Positions 27,646 to 40,578 of a stretch of DNA of 64,000 nt are shown here, one piece after another. The first letter of the stretch is position 1. Each line of letters starts with the position of its first letter. Made by a program: the position numbers and the translations under genes. Under the pieces are notes generated by a model. That model saw nothing but the letters and a program-made list of their open reading frames with translations. It did not search any database and was not told the DNA's origin. The stretch lies in NCBI RefSeq assembly GCF_015326965.1, contig NZ_CP017659.1:6585001-6649000 (forward strand), in the 5' to 3' direction. This stretch comes from Paenibacillus sp. JZ16 (lineage in GTDB: Bacteria; Bacillota; Bacilli; Paenibacillales; Paenibacillaceae).

Positions 27646-28146
27646 GTGGTGTATTATTTGATTGCATTTGTTTTATTTCTTATCGATCAGGGAACCAAGT
27701 ACTTGATTGCTTCGAACCTTGAGATGTATGAACAGATCCCTGTGATTGGGGACTTCTTCCTGATTACGTCCAGCCGAAACCGGGGAGCCGCGTTCGGCAT
27801 ACTGCAGGATCAATTATGGTTCTTCATTATTGTGACGCTAATCGTTGTGGGCGGAATTGTCTGGTATCTGCGGAAGGTATCGAAGGAAGGACGGAAGCTG
27901 CTGCCTACCGCTCTTGCGCTCGTGCTTGGCGGGGCACTCGGAAACTTCATCGATCGCTTGTTGACGGGGGAGGTTGTCGATTTCCTGCAATTTAATTTTG
28001 GCAGCTACACATTCCCGATTTTTAATATTGCCGATTCTTGTATCGTCATCGGTGTGGGATTGATCATATTGGACACGCTTCTGGAAGGAAGACGCGAGAA
28101 GATAAAGACAACAAGTGAAGTTTCTGGCACAGAAGGGAATGAATAA
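27646..28146 (+). CDS. lspA: Lipoprotein signal peptidase II, LspA
   Basis: Membrane aspartyl protease that cuts prolipoproteins before the lipidated cysteine; a target in this window is the lipoprotein at 59 kb. Four hydrophobic segments in 166 residues. The conserved blocks LIDQGTKYLIA, SSRNRGAAFGIL, GNFIDRLLTGEVVDFLQF and FNIADSCIVIGVGLI hold the catalytic aspartates. The GTG start follows GGAGTGA. The last base of the stop overlaps the ATG of rluD. Confidence 0.96.
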   Translation: MVYYLIAFVLFLIDQGTKYLIASNLEMYEQIPVIGDFFLITSSRNRGAAFGILQDQLWFFIIVTLIVVGGIVWYLRKVSKEGRKLLPTALALVLGGALGNFIDRLLTGEVVDFLQFNFGSYTFPIFNIADSCIVIGVGLIILDTLLEGRREKIKTTSEVSGTEGNE

Positions 28147-29117
28147 TGTTGCAAGACGGTATGGATACAGGTTCGGAATGGACAGGTGAAACGGGGCACG
28201 AATCGGAAGCTTTCGAATGGTTGGTGGATGCCGAATCTGCCAAAACCCGTATCGATAAATACATAACGGAGAGCCTCGGTGAGGATGTCTCGCGCTCCCA
28301 GGTGCAGTTATGGATTACGGATGGACATGTTTTCGTGAATGAAGGTCCGGTTAAGTCCAATTACAAGGTGAGTCAGGGTGACCGCATCCTGCTGAAAATT
28401 CCTGAGCCATCGGCAGTAGAGATTATTCCGGAAGATATCCCGCTTGAGATCGCGTATGAAGATGCGGATGTCATTGTTGTGAATAAACCTCGAGGGATGG
28501 TGGTCCATCCGGCTCCGGGACATTCGTCAGGGACGCTTGTGAATGCGTTGATGTTTCACTGCAACGACTTATCGGGCATTAATGGGGAGCTTCGCCCCGG
28601 CATCGTCCATCGGATTGACAAGGATACGACCGGTCTGATTATGGCAGCGAAGAATGATAAAGCTCATGCTTCTCTTGCCGCCCAGCTGAAGGATCACAGC
28701 GTGAACCGCCGTTACTTGGCCTTGGTGCACGGCAACATCAGTCATGATCAAGGCACTATTGACGCTCCGATCGGCCGCGACGCGCAGGATCGTAAACTGT
28801 ATACCGTCACAGACCGGAACAGCAAACATGCGGTGACTCATTTTACCGTAGTGGAACGGTTCGGGGATTACAGTCTTCTCGAGCTGAAGCTGGAGACGGG
28901 ACGTACGCATCAAATCCGCGTGCATATGAAGTATATCGGCCATCCTCTCGTAGGTGATCCTGTATACGGCAAGAGCAAGGGGATTAAATTAAACGGTCAG
29001 GCGCTTCACGCCGCCATTTTGGGTTTTGTCCATCCCTCTACGGGGGAATACATGGAGTTTTCGGCACCGATGCCGGATGATATGGAAGAACTGTTGACGA
29101 TTTTAAGGGGCCGCTAG
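28146..29117 (+). CDS. rluD: RluD/YlyB-family ribosomal RNA pseudouridine synthase
   Basis: Isomerises uridine to pseudouridine in large-subunit rRNA. An S4 RNA-binding domain (RIDKYITESLGEDVSRSQVQ) is followed by the RluA-type catalytic domain with the motif RPGIVHRIDKDTTGL, where Asp158 is the catalytic aspartate, then GRTHQIRVHMKYIGHPLVGD. 323 residues. It is translationally coupled to lspA, as in Bacillus where lspA-ylyB precedes the pyr operon. Here an ABC-F gene and dapL lie between ylyB and pyrR. Confidence 0.94.
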   Translation: MLQDGMDTGSEWTGETGHESEAFEWLVDAESAKTRIDKYITESLGEDVSRSQVQLWITDGHVFVNEGPVKSNYKVSQGDRILLKIPEPSAVEIIPEDIPLEIAYEDADVIVVNKPRGMVVHPAPGHSSGTLVNALMFHCNDLSGINGELRPGIVHRIDKDTTGLIMAAKNDKAHASLAAQLKDHSVNRRYLALVHGNISHDQGTIDAPIGRDAQDRKLYTVTDRNSKHAVTHFTVVERFGDYSLLELKLETGRTHQIRVHMKYIGHPLVGDPVYGKSKGIKLNGQALHAAILGFVHPSTGEYMEFSAPMPDDMEELLTILRGR

Positions 29118-29129
29118 CGGTCCCTTTTT
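29105..29129 (+). terminator. Intrinsic terminator overlapping the rluD stop codon
   Basis: GGGGCCGCTAGCGGTCCC is a near-perfect palindrome containing the rluD stop codon, followed by TTTTT. Confidence 0.75.
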
Positions 29130-29210
29130 GCATTTATAGGTTTTGGGGTCCCCGCAAAGCATTTGGAATAAGCATCGAAGCATAGGCTCCACTTTGTGGG
29201 GCTATTTCTC

Positions 29211-29240
29211 TTGCCATCCAAACCATGGATATGTTATAGT
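29211..29240 (+). promoter_or_regulatory. Promoter of the ABC-F leader ORF
   Basis: TTGCCA (5/6 match) and TATAGT are 18 bases apart, with an extended TG before the -10. The predicted start point lies about 25 bases before the leader ORF. Confidence 0.65.
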
Positions 29241-29271
29241 GACGATAACTTTAATGAAGGAGGTGAGCAGG

Positions 29272-29427
29272 ATGAATATCGTGATGGTTAACAACCGTAT
29301 TAGCCAGCTGCCTATAGCTATGGCTGGCATTGTTCATGCATTTCTCTACAACGGGAGAGGTCTGTCCAATTTTAATGATACGGTTTGTACCATCGCGAGA
29401 AGTCACCTGCCTGCCTACACGGATTAA
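29272..29427 (+). CDS. Short leader ORF (51 codons) before the ABC-F gene
   Basis: The ATG is preceded by a near-consensus ribosome binding site GAAGGAGGTGAGCAGG, so translation is very likely. The 51-residue product begins MNIVMVNNRISQLPIAMAG and has no recognised domain; a weakly hydrophobic middle precedes a Thr/Cys-containing C-terminus. Its stop codon lies in the left arm of a hairpin, and a strong terminator follows before the ABC-F gene. That layout resembles leader peptides that control antibiotic-resistance ABC-F genes. It could also be an independent small protein. Confidence 0.6.
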   Translation: MNIVMVNNRISQLPIAMAGIVHAFLYNGRGLSNFNDTVCTIARSHLPAYTD

Positions 29428-29487
29428 GCCTATTTAAGGCTTACTATTCTTAAGGGTCTGCGGAGCTTGCTCTGTGGGCCCTTTTTG
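29425..29487 (+). terminator. Leader hairpin and strong terminator (attenuator) before the ABC-F gene
   Basis: TAAGCC/GGCTTA (29425-29443) includes the leader ORF stop. AAGGGTCTGCGGAGC (29452-29466) pairs over 15 positions, G-U pairs included, with 29469-29483 and is followed by a T run. An alternative CTTA/TAAG pairing (29440-29443 with 29451-29454) would open the base of the terminator. A ribosome stalled near the leader stop could therefore switch readthrough on. The pairing is seen; the switching is inferred. Confidence 0.65.
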
Positions 29488-29569
29488 CGTTTGCAGTCCG
29501 GTCTTCTCCTTAATTTATACGCTTTGCGAACGAGTTGAATTGTTTGCAGCAAACAGGAGGAAACCTAGA

Positions 29570-31534
29570 ATGAATATGATTAATGTACAGAAACTGACGC
29601 AATACCACGGTGCTCATCTGGTACTGGACCAGATCTCGTTTGAAATACAGGAAGGCGAGAAGGTCGCGCTTATCGGAAGGAACGGCAGCGGAAAGTCGAC
29701 GCTGATGCGCCTGCTAGCGGGTCTGGATCAGCCCAACGAAGGGCTGCTGGCCATCAAGAAGGGGGCAAAAATCGGATATTTGGAGCAAATCCCGAGCCAT
29801 ATGGATACCTGGACGGTGCAGGATGTACTGGCACAGGGGTTGCGTCACTTGAAGGATTACCGAGCGGAAATGACGGAGCTTGAGGAAAAAATGAGTGACC
29901 CGGACATCGCCGGAGATTCTGAGCTGCTCGATCGAGTGCTGCGGAAATACTCAGCGCTTCAGGAACGGTTTGAAACAGAGGGCGGCTATGAGCTGGAAGC
30001 AAGCATCGATAAAATCGCTACCGGGCTGCAAATACCCAAGAGTGAGTACGGATCGGCTTTTGGTTCGTTGTCGGGTGGAGAACAGACACGTGTCGTGCTG
30101 GCATCGCAGCTGATTGTACAGCCGGATTTGCTCCTGCTCGATGAACCAACCAACCATCTGGATTTAGCACGCACGGAATGGTTGGAGGAATTCTTGCGCG
30201 AATATTCGGGAACTTGCGTCATTATCTCTCACGACCGATATTTTCTGGACCGGGTGGTGTCCAAAACGATAGAGATTGAAGATGGCGAGGTTTTCACTGC
30301 TCATGGCGGCTATACTGCGTTCATGAAAGATAAGGAAGAGCGATTGCTGCAGCAGTTCGCCGAATATCAAGAGCAGCAGAAAGTTATCAAGAAGATGAAG
30401 GAATCCATCAAGCAGCTTGAAGAATTCGGCCGGATTGGCGGCAATGAGAAGTTTTTCAAGCGCGCGGCCTCCATGAGACGGGCATTAGAGCGGATGGAGC
30501 GGGTCAAGCGCCCCGTGCTGGAACGAAGACAGGCTGAGTTTGACCTGAATCCTCAGGATCGTTCCGGCCGCCGCGTGGCATACTTTGAACAAGTTGAGGT
30601 TTCCTATGGGAATCAGGCGGTGCTGAGGGGGGCATCCGGTCTAATCGAATTCGGCGAGAAAATCGCGCTGATGGGCTCGAACGGCAGCGGGAAAACAACG
30701 CTTTTTAAAGTGCTGTTGGGCGAGCTGACACCCGATTCCGGTTCGCTTGAATGGGGTTCGCGTGTCGATGTCGGTTACTTGGCTCAGCAGGAGGAACCGG
30801 ACAATCCGAAGGCAACGGTGCTCCAATATTTCCGGGAGAAGGCCGGAGTCGAAGAGGGAGAAGCCCGAGGGATATTGGCAAGGTATCTGTTCTATGGCGC
30901 GTCCGTATTCAGATCGGTGGGGCAGCTGTCCGGAGGGGAATGGACACGATTGAGACTCGCGCTGCTCATCCATCAGAAGCCGAACCTGCTGCTTCTGGAT
31001 GAACCCACGAACCATCTGGATATTGCCTCCCGTGAAGCGTTGGAGGATGCATTGCAGGGTTATACGGGGACCATTCTTGCCATTTCCCATGACCGTTATT
31101 TCGTGAATCAAGTGTCTCGCAAAGTGTGGGATTTAAATCAAGGGAAGCTGACGGTCTATCATGGAAATTATGATGATTTCCGGGATAAGAAAGAACGGCT
31201 TGAAGCTGAACTACAGGCAAAGGATTTATCAGCAGGGAGAGAGGGTATCTCGAAACAGAAGGCGGAGCCGCAGCCCCAAGCGAAGGATAGCCCTGCTCTG
31301 CTTGCCAAGAACGTAAATGCGGATCGTTCTTCCGCCGAAAGGGCCAAATGGTTGGAGGAGGAAATTGCACGTATTGAGACCCGCATTCGGCAGCTTGACG
31401 GCTGGCTTGAGAGTGAAGGCGGCGATTTACACGAGGATACGGATCTGTCGCTGCTCGAGCAGCGCTGGAACGACCGAGAGCTGTTATCCGCGAGTCGTGA
31501 TGAGCTCCTTGCGGAATGGCTGGATCTGACTTAA
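29570..31534 (+). CDS. ABC-F family ATPase (ribosome-acting)
   Basis: Two ABC ATPase domains on one chain without membrane segments: Walker A GRNGSGKST (residues 36-44) and GSNGSGKTT (from 369), signatures LSGGEQTR and LSGGEWTR, and two LLLLDEPTNHLD Walker B motifs. The linker between the domains (residues about 250-330, KKMKESIKQLEEFGRIGG) is the P-site-tRNA interaction motif of ABC-F proteins, and a charged coiled-coil tail follows the second domain. ABC-F proteins act at the ribosome, either on translation or by displacing antibiotics. The leader ORF and attenuator favour drug protection, unproven. The ATG at 29570 follows AGGAGG; 654 residues. Confidence 0.88.
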   Translation: MNMINVQKLTQYHGAHLVLDQISFEIQEGEKVALIGRNGSGKSTLMRLLAGLDQPNEGLLAIKKGAKIGYLEQIPSHMDTWTVQDVLAQGLRHLKDYRAEMTELEEKMSDPDIAGDSELLDRVLRKYSALQERFETEGGYELEASIDKIATGLQIPKSEYGSAFGSLSGGEQTRVVLASQLIVQPDLLLLDEPTNHLDLARTEWLEEFLREYSGTCVIISHDRYFLDRVVSKTIEIEDGEVFTAHGGYTAFMKDKEERLLQQFAEYQEQQKVIKKMKESIKQLEEFGRIGGNEKFFKRAASMRRALERMERVKRPVLERRQAEFDLNPQDRSGRRVAYFEQVEVSYGNQAVLRGASGLIEFGEKIALMGSNGSGKTTLFKVLLGELTPDSGSLEWGSRVDVGYLAQQEEPDNPKATVLQYFREKAGVEEGEARGILARYLFYGASVFRSVGQLSGGEWTRLRLALLIHQKPNLLLLDEPTNHLDIASREALEDALQGYTGTILAISHDRYFVNQVSRKVWDLNQGKLTVYHGNYDDFRDKKERLEAELQAKDLSAGREGISKQKAEPQPQAKDSPALLAKNVNADRSSAERAKWLEEEIARIETRIRQLDGWLESEGGDLHEDTDLSLLEQRWNDRELLSASRDELLAEWLDLT

Positions 31535-31687
31535 AGTACGAATTCGAATATGAACACCATATGATTTACCAGCTCCGACCAGCCGGAAAAGTACAAATCA
31601 TTTGATATATAATGCATGGCTCCAGTTATGATTTTCCTGCATATTTAGGATGAGTATGAAAGCTAGAGTAGGAGATGAATACAAATC

Positions 31688-32941
31688 ATGAGCATGGATA
31701 AATATCAGGAAACGTACATTCAACAGAACTTTGCCAACCGGATCGGTGGTGCTAATTATGGCAAAGATACAGCCATTTATAAATTCGAGAAGATCAAAAG
31801 AGCCAAGGCAGCGGCGAAGCAGGAGCATCCTGGCACGGAGCTGATCGATATGGGGGTTGGCGAGCCGGATGAGATGGCGGATGCAGGCATCGTGGCGAAG
31901 CTGGCAGAAGAAGCAGGGAAGCGGGAAAATCGCGGCTATGCGGATAACGGAATTCCCGAGTTCAAGGAAGCAGCCGTTCGCTACTTGAAGAATGTATTTG
32001 GCGTAGAAGGCATTGATGCCGCTACAGAGGTTCTTCATTCCATCGGTTCCAAGCCTGCATTGGCGATGCTGCCATCCTGCTTCATTAATCCTGGGGACAT
32101 CACCATCATGACGGTACCCGGATATCCTGTACTCGGTACGCATACCAAGTATTTGGGCGGTGAAGTTTACAATGTGGAACTGAAAAAAGAGAACGGATTT
32201 CTGCCGGATCTCAGCTCGATCCCTGAGGACATTGCCCGTCGTGCCAAACTGCTCTACCTGAACTATCCGAACAACCCGACGGGTGCCAGCGCAACGGTCG
32301 AGTTTTTCACCGAGGTCGTTGAGTGGGCCCGCAAGTATGGTGTTGTAGTTGTCCATGACGCTCCTTATGCGGCGCTGACTTACGACGGCTTGAAGCCGCT
32401 CAGCTTTCTCTCCGTCCCCGGCGCGAAGGATGTTGGCGTGGAGCTTCATTCTCTGTCCAAATCTTACAACATGACGGGATGGCGCATTGGTTTCATCGCC
32501 GGTAATCCGCTAGTGGTTAAAGCGTTTGGCGATGTGAAGGACAACAACGATTCAGGACAATTCATCGCCATTCAAAAGGCTGCCGCATACGGTCTGGACA
32601 ATCCGCAAATTACGGAGAAGATCGCTGAGAAGTATTCCCGCCGCCACAATATGCTGGTGGACGTGTTGAACGGGCTTGGTTTTACAGCCGAGAAGCCGAA
32701 GGGCTCCTTCTTCCTCTACGTTGAAGCTCCAAAAGGCGTTAAAGGCGGGCGCCGTTTTGAGTCCGGCGAGGATTTCTCCCAGTATCTGATACGCGAGAAA
32801 TTGATCTCCACCGTACCTTGGGATGATGCGGGACATTTCGTGCGCTTCTCCGTTACCTTTATTGCTGACGGTGAGGAAGAAGAGAAACGCGTCATTTCCG
32901 AAATTCGCAGAAGACTTAGCGATGTTGAATTTGAATTTTAG
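31688..32941 (+). CDS. dapL: LL-diaminopimelate aminotransferase, DapL
   Basis: PLP enzyme that converts tetrahydrodipicolinate directly to LL-diaminopimelate, bypassing the succinyl or acetyl branches of lysine and DAP synthesis. The PLP lysine is Lys258 in SLSKSYNMTGWRIGF; YPNNPTGA and the aminotransferase fold type I motifs are complete in 417 residues. The sequence GVGEPDEMADAGIVAKL and the RGYADNGIPEFKEA block fit the LL-DAP subgroup. Its product, after epimerisation, is the substrate of MurE. TATAAT at 31608-31613 may be its -10. It ends about 50 bases before the pyr promoter. Confidence 0.85.
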   Translation: MSMDKYQETYIQQNFANRIGGANYGKDTAIYKFEKIKRAKAAAKQEHPGTELIDMGVGEPDEMADAGIVAKLAEEAGKRENRGYADNGIPEFKEAAVRYLKNVFGVEGIDAATEVLHSIGSKPALAMLPSCFINPGDITIMTVPGYPVLGTHTKYLGGEVYNVELKKENGFLPDLSSIPEDIARRAKLLYLNYPNNPTGASATVEFFTEVVEWARKYGVVVVHDAPYAALTYDGLKPLSFLSVPGAKDVGVELHSLSKSYNMTGWRIGFIAGNPLVVKAFGDVKDNNDSGQFIAIQKAAAYGLDNPQITEKIAEKYSRRHNMLVDVLNGLGFTAEKPKGSFFLYVEAPKGVKGGRRFESGEDFSQYLIREKLISTVPWDDAGHFVRFSVTFIADGEEEEKRVISEIRRRLSDVEFEF

Positions 32942-32992
32942 TGATATGTTATAACTCCGCTTGGTACGCGACATCATACGACTTGAATACTG

Positions 32993-33021
32993 TTGACATC
33001 TCCTGTAGGGTCTGTCATAAT
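32993..33021 (+). promoter_or_regulatory. Sigma-A promoter of the pyr operon
   Basis: TTGACA and CATAAT are separated by 17 bases, just upstream of the PyrR leader. Confidence 0.85.
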
Positions 33022-33044
33022 GAATTCAATCGAATAGCACCTTT

Positions 33045-33187
33045 AAATCAGTCCCGTGAGGCTGGCAAGGTAACGTGAACCGAGGTTCATTAACAGAAGG
33101 CATAGCTCTGTCTGCGGATAGAAACTGCGCTTTCCACACTATCTCTATGAGATCAACTCCTTGTCCAGCCGGGCAAGGAGTTTTTTT
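33045..33187 (+). promoter_or_regulatory. PyrR-dependent attenuator of the pyr operon
   Basis: ATCAGTCCCGTGAGGCTG (33047-33064) matches the PyrR-binding loop consensus ARUCCNGNGAGGYU. It is followed by a long leader and an intrinsic terminator, ACTCCTTG/CAAGGAGT (33156-33181) with a T run. UMP-bound PyrR should stabilise the binding hairpin and so allow termination; low UMP permits readthrough. In B. subtilis three such sites exist; the pyrR-pyrB gap here is only two bases, leaving no room for an internal one there. Confidence 0.9.
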
Positions 33188-33242
33188 GTGTGTAATGAAC
33201 TCACGGATCGTCTGAACTACAAAGGGCTAATCAAACGTTTAG

Positions 33243-33818
<576 letters not shown>

Positions 33819-33820
33819 TC

Positions 33821-34729
33821 ATGACAACAGCCATTTCATTGAAAGAACGTAGCCTCTTAGGTTTGAAGGATATTAGCAGAGACGAGATTGGATCGATCCT
33901 GAGTCGGGCGTCATATTGGGAAGCACAGTCCGAGAAAGTGGTGCCGGTACTTAAATCGAAATTTGCGGTTAATATGTTCTTCGAGAACAGCACCAGAACG
34001 AGATTTTCGTTTGAAATGGCTGAGAAAAGACTCGGCGCCGAGGTGATGAACTTTGCAGCGGCAGCCTCCAGCGTTGAGAAGGGCGAGTCCATCTACGATA
34101 CCGTGAGGACACTGGAATCCATGGGGATCGATGCGGGCGTCATCCGGCTGAAACCCTCCGGAGTACTGCAGGAGCTGGCCAAGCGGATCTCGATCCCGCT
34201 GGTCAATGCGGGGGACGGCAACAACGAACATCCTACCCAGGCGCTGCTGGATCTGTACACGATGAAGAAATGCTTCGGAGAGCTTAAAGGATTGACGGTA
34301 TCCATTATCGGGGACATCAAGCATAGTCGGGTTGCACGATCAGACCTGTGGGCATTGCAGAAGTTCGGAGCTCATGTGCAATTCTGCGCACCGGAATCGA
34401 TGCAGGCACCAGAGCTAGCCCAGTATGCACCCTATGTCTCGATGGAGAAGGCACTGAAGGCAGATGTAGTGATGATGCTGAGGGTTCAGCTGGAACGCCA
34501 TAACGAAGGTGTATTCAAATCCAGCGCGGAATACCGGCAGCAGTATGGTTTGACGGAAGAACGGGCGGCCAAGCTGCCCGGGCATACGATGATTATGCAC
34601 CCGGCACCGGTGAACCGGAACGTTGAAATCGACGATGCGGTCGTGGAAAGTCCCAAATCGATGATATTCAAGCAGATGGCAAACGGTGTGCCGATTCGCA
34701 TGGCGGTTATGGAACGGGCGATGGGCTGA
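33821..34729 (+). CDS. pyrB: Aspartate carbamoyltransferase catalytic chain, PyrB
   Basis: Condenses carbamoyl phosphate with aspartate, the committed step of pyrimidine synthesis. Carbamoyl phosphate binding motif FENSTRTRFSFE, then DGNNEHPTQALLDLYT and the aspartate-binding MHPAPVNRNVEID are present. 302 residues. No regulatory chain (pyrI) follows, as usual in Firmicutes. Coupled to pyrR by a two-base gap; its ribosome binding site GAGAGGAACG lies inside the end of pyrR. Confidence 0.96.
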   Translation: MTTAISLKERSLLGLKDISRDEIGSILSRASYWEAQSEKVVPVLKSKFAVNMFFENSTRTRFSFEMAEKRLGAEVMNFAAAASSVEKGESIYDTVRTLESMGIDAGVIRLKPSGVLQELAKRISIPLVNAGDGNNEHPTQALLDLYTMKKCFGELKGLTVSIIGDIKHSRVARSDLWALQKFGAHVQFCAPESMQAPELAQYAPYVSMEKALKADVVMMLRVQLERHNEGVFKSSAEYRQQYGLTEERAAKLPGHTMIMHPAPVNRNVEIDDAVVESPKSMIFKQMANGVPIRMAVMERAMG

Positions 34730-34849
34730 TTCGAAATGCGAAATACGGTGTACAGGATGAATGAATATTAATATTTATACACAAATATGAATTTTTATTA
34801 TACAATATACAAAGAAGCGAACGGTGCTTCTACTGCGGAGGGGACCAAG

Positions 34850-36151
34850 ATGCAAATGCAAGTGATAAAGAATGCCAAAGTGATCAATGAACAAGGACAG
34901 CTCGAAGATAAACATATCGTCATTGCAGACGGATTGATTCAGTCGGTTACGAGTGATCTCGCAGCTTTGCCGGAACTTGGCGAGAACGTTCAGATCATCG
35001 ATGCCGAGGGCAAACTGGTCACACCGGGATTCATCGATATGCATGTGCACTTGAGAGAGCCGGGTTATGAGCACAAGGAAACGATCGAGAGCGGCAGCCG
35101 CTCGGCAGTGAAAGGCGGATTCACAACCATCGCCTGCATGCCGAACACAAGACCGGTGACCGATTCGCCGGAAACCGTGAAGCTTGTGTTGGATAAGGCT
35201 AGCAAAGCGGGTCTGGCCAAGGTGCTGCCTTACGCTGCCATTACGAAAAACGAGCTGGGCCGTGAACTGACGGATTTTGAGGCCTTGAAGGCAGCAGGTG
35301 CGATCGGGTTTACGGATGACGGCGTTGGTGTGCAGAACGCACAGATGATGAAAGATGCCATGAACAAGGCAAAAGCACTGGGCATGCCGGTCATTGCACA
35401 TTGTGAGGATGACTCGCTGGTCAAAGGGGCTTGCGTGACTGAAGGCAAATTCGCTCAGAAGCACGGCCTGAAAGGTATACCCAACGAGTCGGAAGCAATC
35501 CATGTCGGACGGGACATACTGCTGACAGAAGCCACCGGCGTACATTACCATGTATGCCATGTGAGCACAGAGCAGTCCGTACGTTTGATCCGCCAGGCAA
35601 AAGCGATTGGCATCTCGGTAACGGCCGAGGTATGTCCGCACCATCTGGTTCTCTCTGACGAGGATATTCCCGGCCTGGATGCCAACTGGAAGATGAACCC
35701 GCCACTGCGCACCCCGCGTGATGTGGAGGCTTGTATAGAAGGTCTGCTGGATGGAACGCTCGATATGATCGTAACGGATCATGCGCCGCACAGTGCGGAA
35801 GAGAAGGCGAAAGGCATGGAGCTTGCACCATTCGGTATCGTGGGATTCGAAACAGCATTCCCGCTGCTCTATACCAAGTTCGTTGTCACAGGAAAATGGG
35901 ATCTTAGCTTGCTGGTGAAGCGGATGACAAGCGATCCGGCAAGAGTATTCGGTCTTGAATCCGGCGTGCTGGAAGCCGGTAAAGCCGCGGACCTGACGAT
36001 GATTGATCTCGAAGCCGAGAAAGAAGTGAACCCGGGAGAGTTCGCAACGAAAGGCCGCAACACGCCGTTTACTGGCTGGAAGCTGAAAGGCTGGCCCGTG
36101 ATGACTTGGGTGGATGGCGAAGTGAAATGGTCTGAAAAGAGCGGGTTCTAA
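34850..36151 (+). CDS. pyrC: Dihydroorotase, PyrC
   Basis: Zinc amidohydrolase that closes carbamoyl aspartate to dihydroorotate. Metal ligands are in DMHVHLREPGYEHKE (HxH) and in VTDHAPHSAEEK (catalytic Asp). The ATG at 34850 follows GGAGGGG by six bases and gives 433 residues; the frame extends upstream to 34787 through AT-rich sequence without a ribosome binding site. The 120-base pyrB-pyrC gap holds an AT-rich near-palindrome, TGAATATTAATATTTA. Confidence 0.95.
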   Translation: MQMQVIKNAKVINEQGQLEDKHIVIADGLIQSVTSDLAALPELGENVQIIDAEGKLVTPGFIDMHVHLREPGYEHKETIESGSRSAVKGGFTTIACMPNTRPVTDSPETVKLVLDKASKAGLAKVLPYAAITKNELGRELTDFEALKAAGAIGFTDDGVGVQNAQMMKDAMNKAKALGMPVIAHCEDDSLVKGACVTEGKFAQKHGLKGIPNESEAIHVGRDILLTEATGVHYHVCHVSTEQSVRLIRQAKAIGISVTAEVCPHHLVLSDEDIPGLDANWKMNPPLRTPRDVEACIEGLLDGTLDMIVTDHAPHSAEEKAKGMELAPFGIVGFETAFPLLYTKFVVTGKWDLSLLVKRMTSDPARVFGLESGVLEAGKAADLTMIDLEAEKEVNPGEFATKGRNTPFTGWKLKGWPVMTWVDGEVKWSEKSGF

Positions 36152-36211
36152 GTAACACTTAGGCAATTGACTAATAAAATAAATTACACATAGATGACAG
36201 GAGTGATCGGG

Positions 36212-37348
36212 ATGCAGGCAAGATTGTTACTGGAGGACGGAACGCTGTTCAGCGGAAAATCCTTCGGCGCGGATGCTGAAATGACCGGAGAGGTTGTTTT
36301 CAATACAGGGATTACAGGATATCAAGAGGTGCTGAGCGACCCGTCTTACTGCGGACAGATCGTGACCATGACGTACCCTTTGATCGGGAACTACGGCATC
36401 ACGCGGGATGACTTTGAATCCATTCGACCATTTGTCCACGGATTCGTTGTTCGTCGTCATGAGCCTGTTCCTAGCAACTGGCGTGCAGAGTACAGTGTTG
36501 ACAGCTTATTAAAGGAATACGGTATCCCAGGGATCAGCGAGATTGATACGCGGATGCTGACCCGGATTATTCGTCACTACGGTACGATGAAAGGGATTCT
36601 GACCACTTCAAACAAACCGGTGGAAGAGCTCAAGGAAATGCTCGGCGATACGACGATCGCTGAACTCCGCAACCAGGTGGCGAAAACCTCTACGCCGCAA
36701 ATGTTTACAAGTCCGGGCTCCAAGGAGCGGATCGTTCTGGTTGACTTCGGTGCAAAAAGCGGAATTCTGCGCGAACTGACTTCCCGCGGATGCGATGTGA
36801 TGGTCGTTCCACATGACACGACGGCTGATGAAATCCGCAGACTTCACCCGGACGGCATTCAGTTGTCCAACGGCCCTGGGGACCCAAAAGACGTTCCGTA
36901 CGCGGTCGACATGGTTAAAGAACTGCTTGGCGAATATCCGATTTTCGGCATCTGCCTTGGCCACCAATTGTTTGCGCTGGCTGCGGGCGCCGATACCGAG
37001 AAGCTGAAATTCGGCCACCGCGGCGGGAACCATCCGGTAAAAGAGCTTGCCAGCGGACGCTGCTACATCACTTCCCAAAATCATGGATATACCGTAAACG
37101 AAGAATCCATCAAAGGGACGGATCTGGAAGTTACGCATATTAACAATAACGATAAAACGATCGAAGGCTTGAAACACACGAAATTCCCGGCCTTCTCCGT
37201 GCAATATCATCCTGAAGCTGCACCTGGTCCGCACGACAGCAGCTATCTGTTCGATCAATTCCTTGAGATGATAAGAGACCATAAACAGAATGAAATCCGG
37301 AAACCGCGCCAGGCGGTTCTGGCCGCAGCCGTGAAAGGAGCTCATTAA
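36212..37348 (+). CDS. carA: Carbamoyl phosphate synthase small (glutaminase) subunit
   Basis: Releases ammonia from glutamine and channels it to CarB. Class I glutamine amidotransferase with nucleophile Cys248 in [10 protein letters not shown] and His/Glu in [12 protein letters not shown]. The ATG at 36212 follows AGGAGTGA by five bases; an ATG at 36194 is in frame but lacks a site. 378 residues. In the pyr operon, so this is the pyrAA type of Bacillus naming; an arginine-specific copy is not seen here. Confidence 0.95.
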   Translation: MQARLLLEDGTLFSGKSFGADAEMTGEVVFNTGITGYQEVLSDPSYCGQIVTMTYPLIGNYGITRDDFESIRPFVHGFVVRRHEPVPSNWRAEYSVDSLLKEYGIPGISEIDTRMLTRIIRHYGTMKGILTTSNKPVEELKEMLGDTTIAELRNQVAKTSTPQMFTSPGSKERIVLVDFGAKSGILRELTSRGCDVMVVPHDTTADEIRRLHPDGIQLSNGPGDPKDVPYAVDMVKELLGEYPIFGICLGHQLFALAAGADTEKLKFGHRGGNHPVKELASGRCYITSQNHGYTVNEESIKGTDLEVTHINNNDKTIEGLKHTKFPAFSVQYHPEAAPGPHDSSYLFDQFLEMIRDHKQNEIRKPRQAVLAAAVKGAH

Positions 37349-37349
37349 T

Positions 37350-40559
<3,210 letters not shown>

Positions 40560-40578
40560 TCGAGAAGGAGGGGTATAG

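Noticed and set aside
34775..36166. 463-codon - strand open frame over pyrC
   Set aside because: Same kind of shadow as above; pyrC on the + strand has metal-binding motifs and a ribosome binding site.
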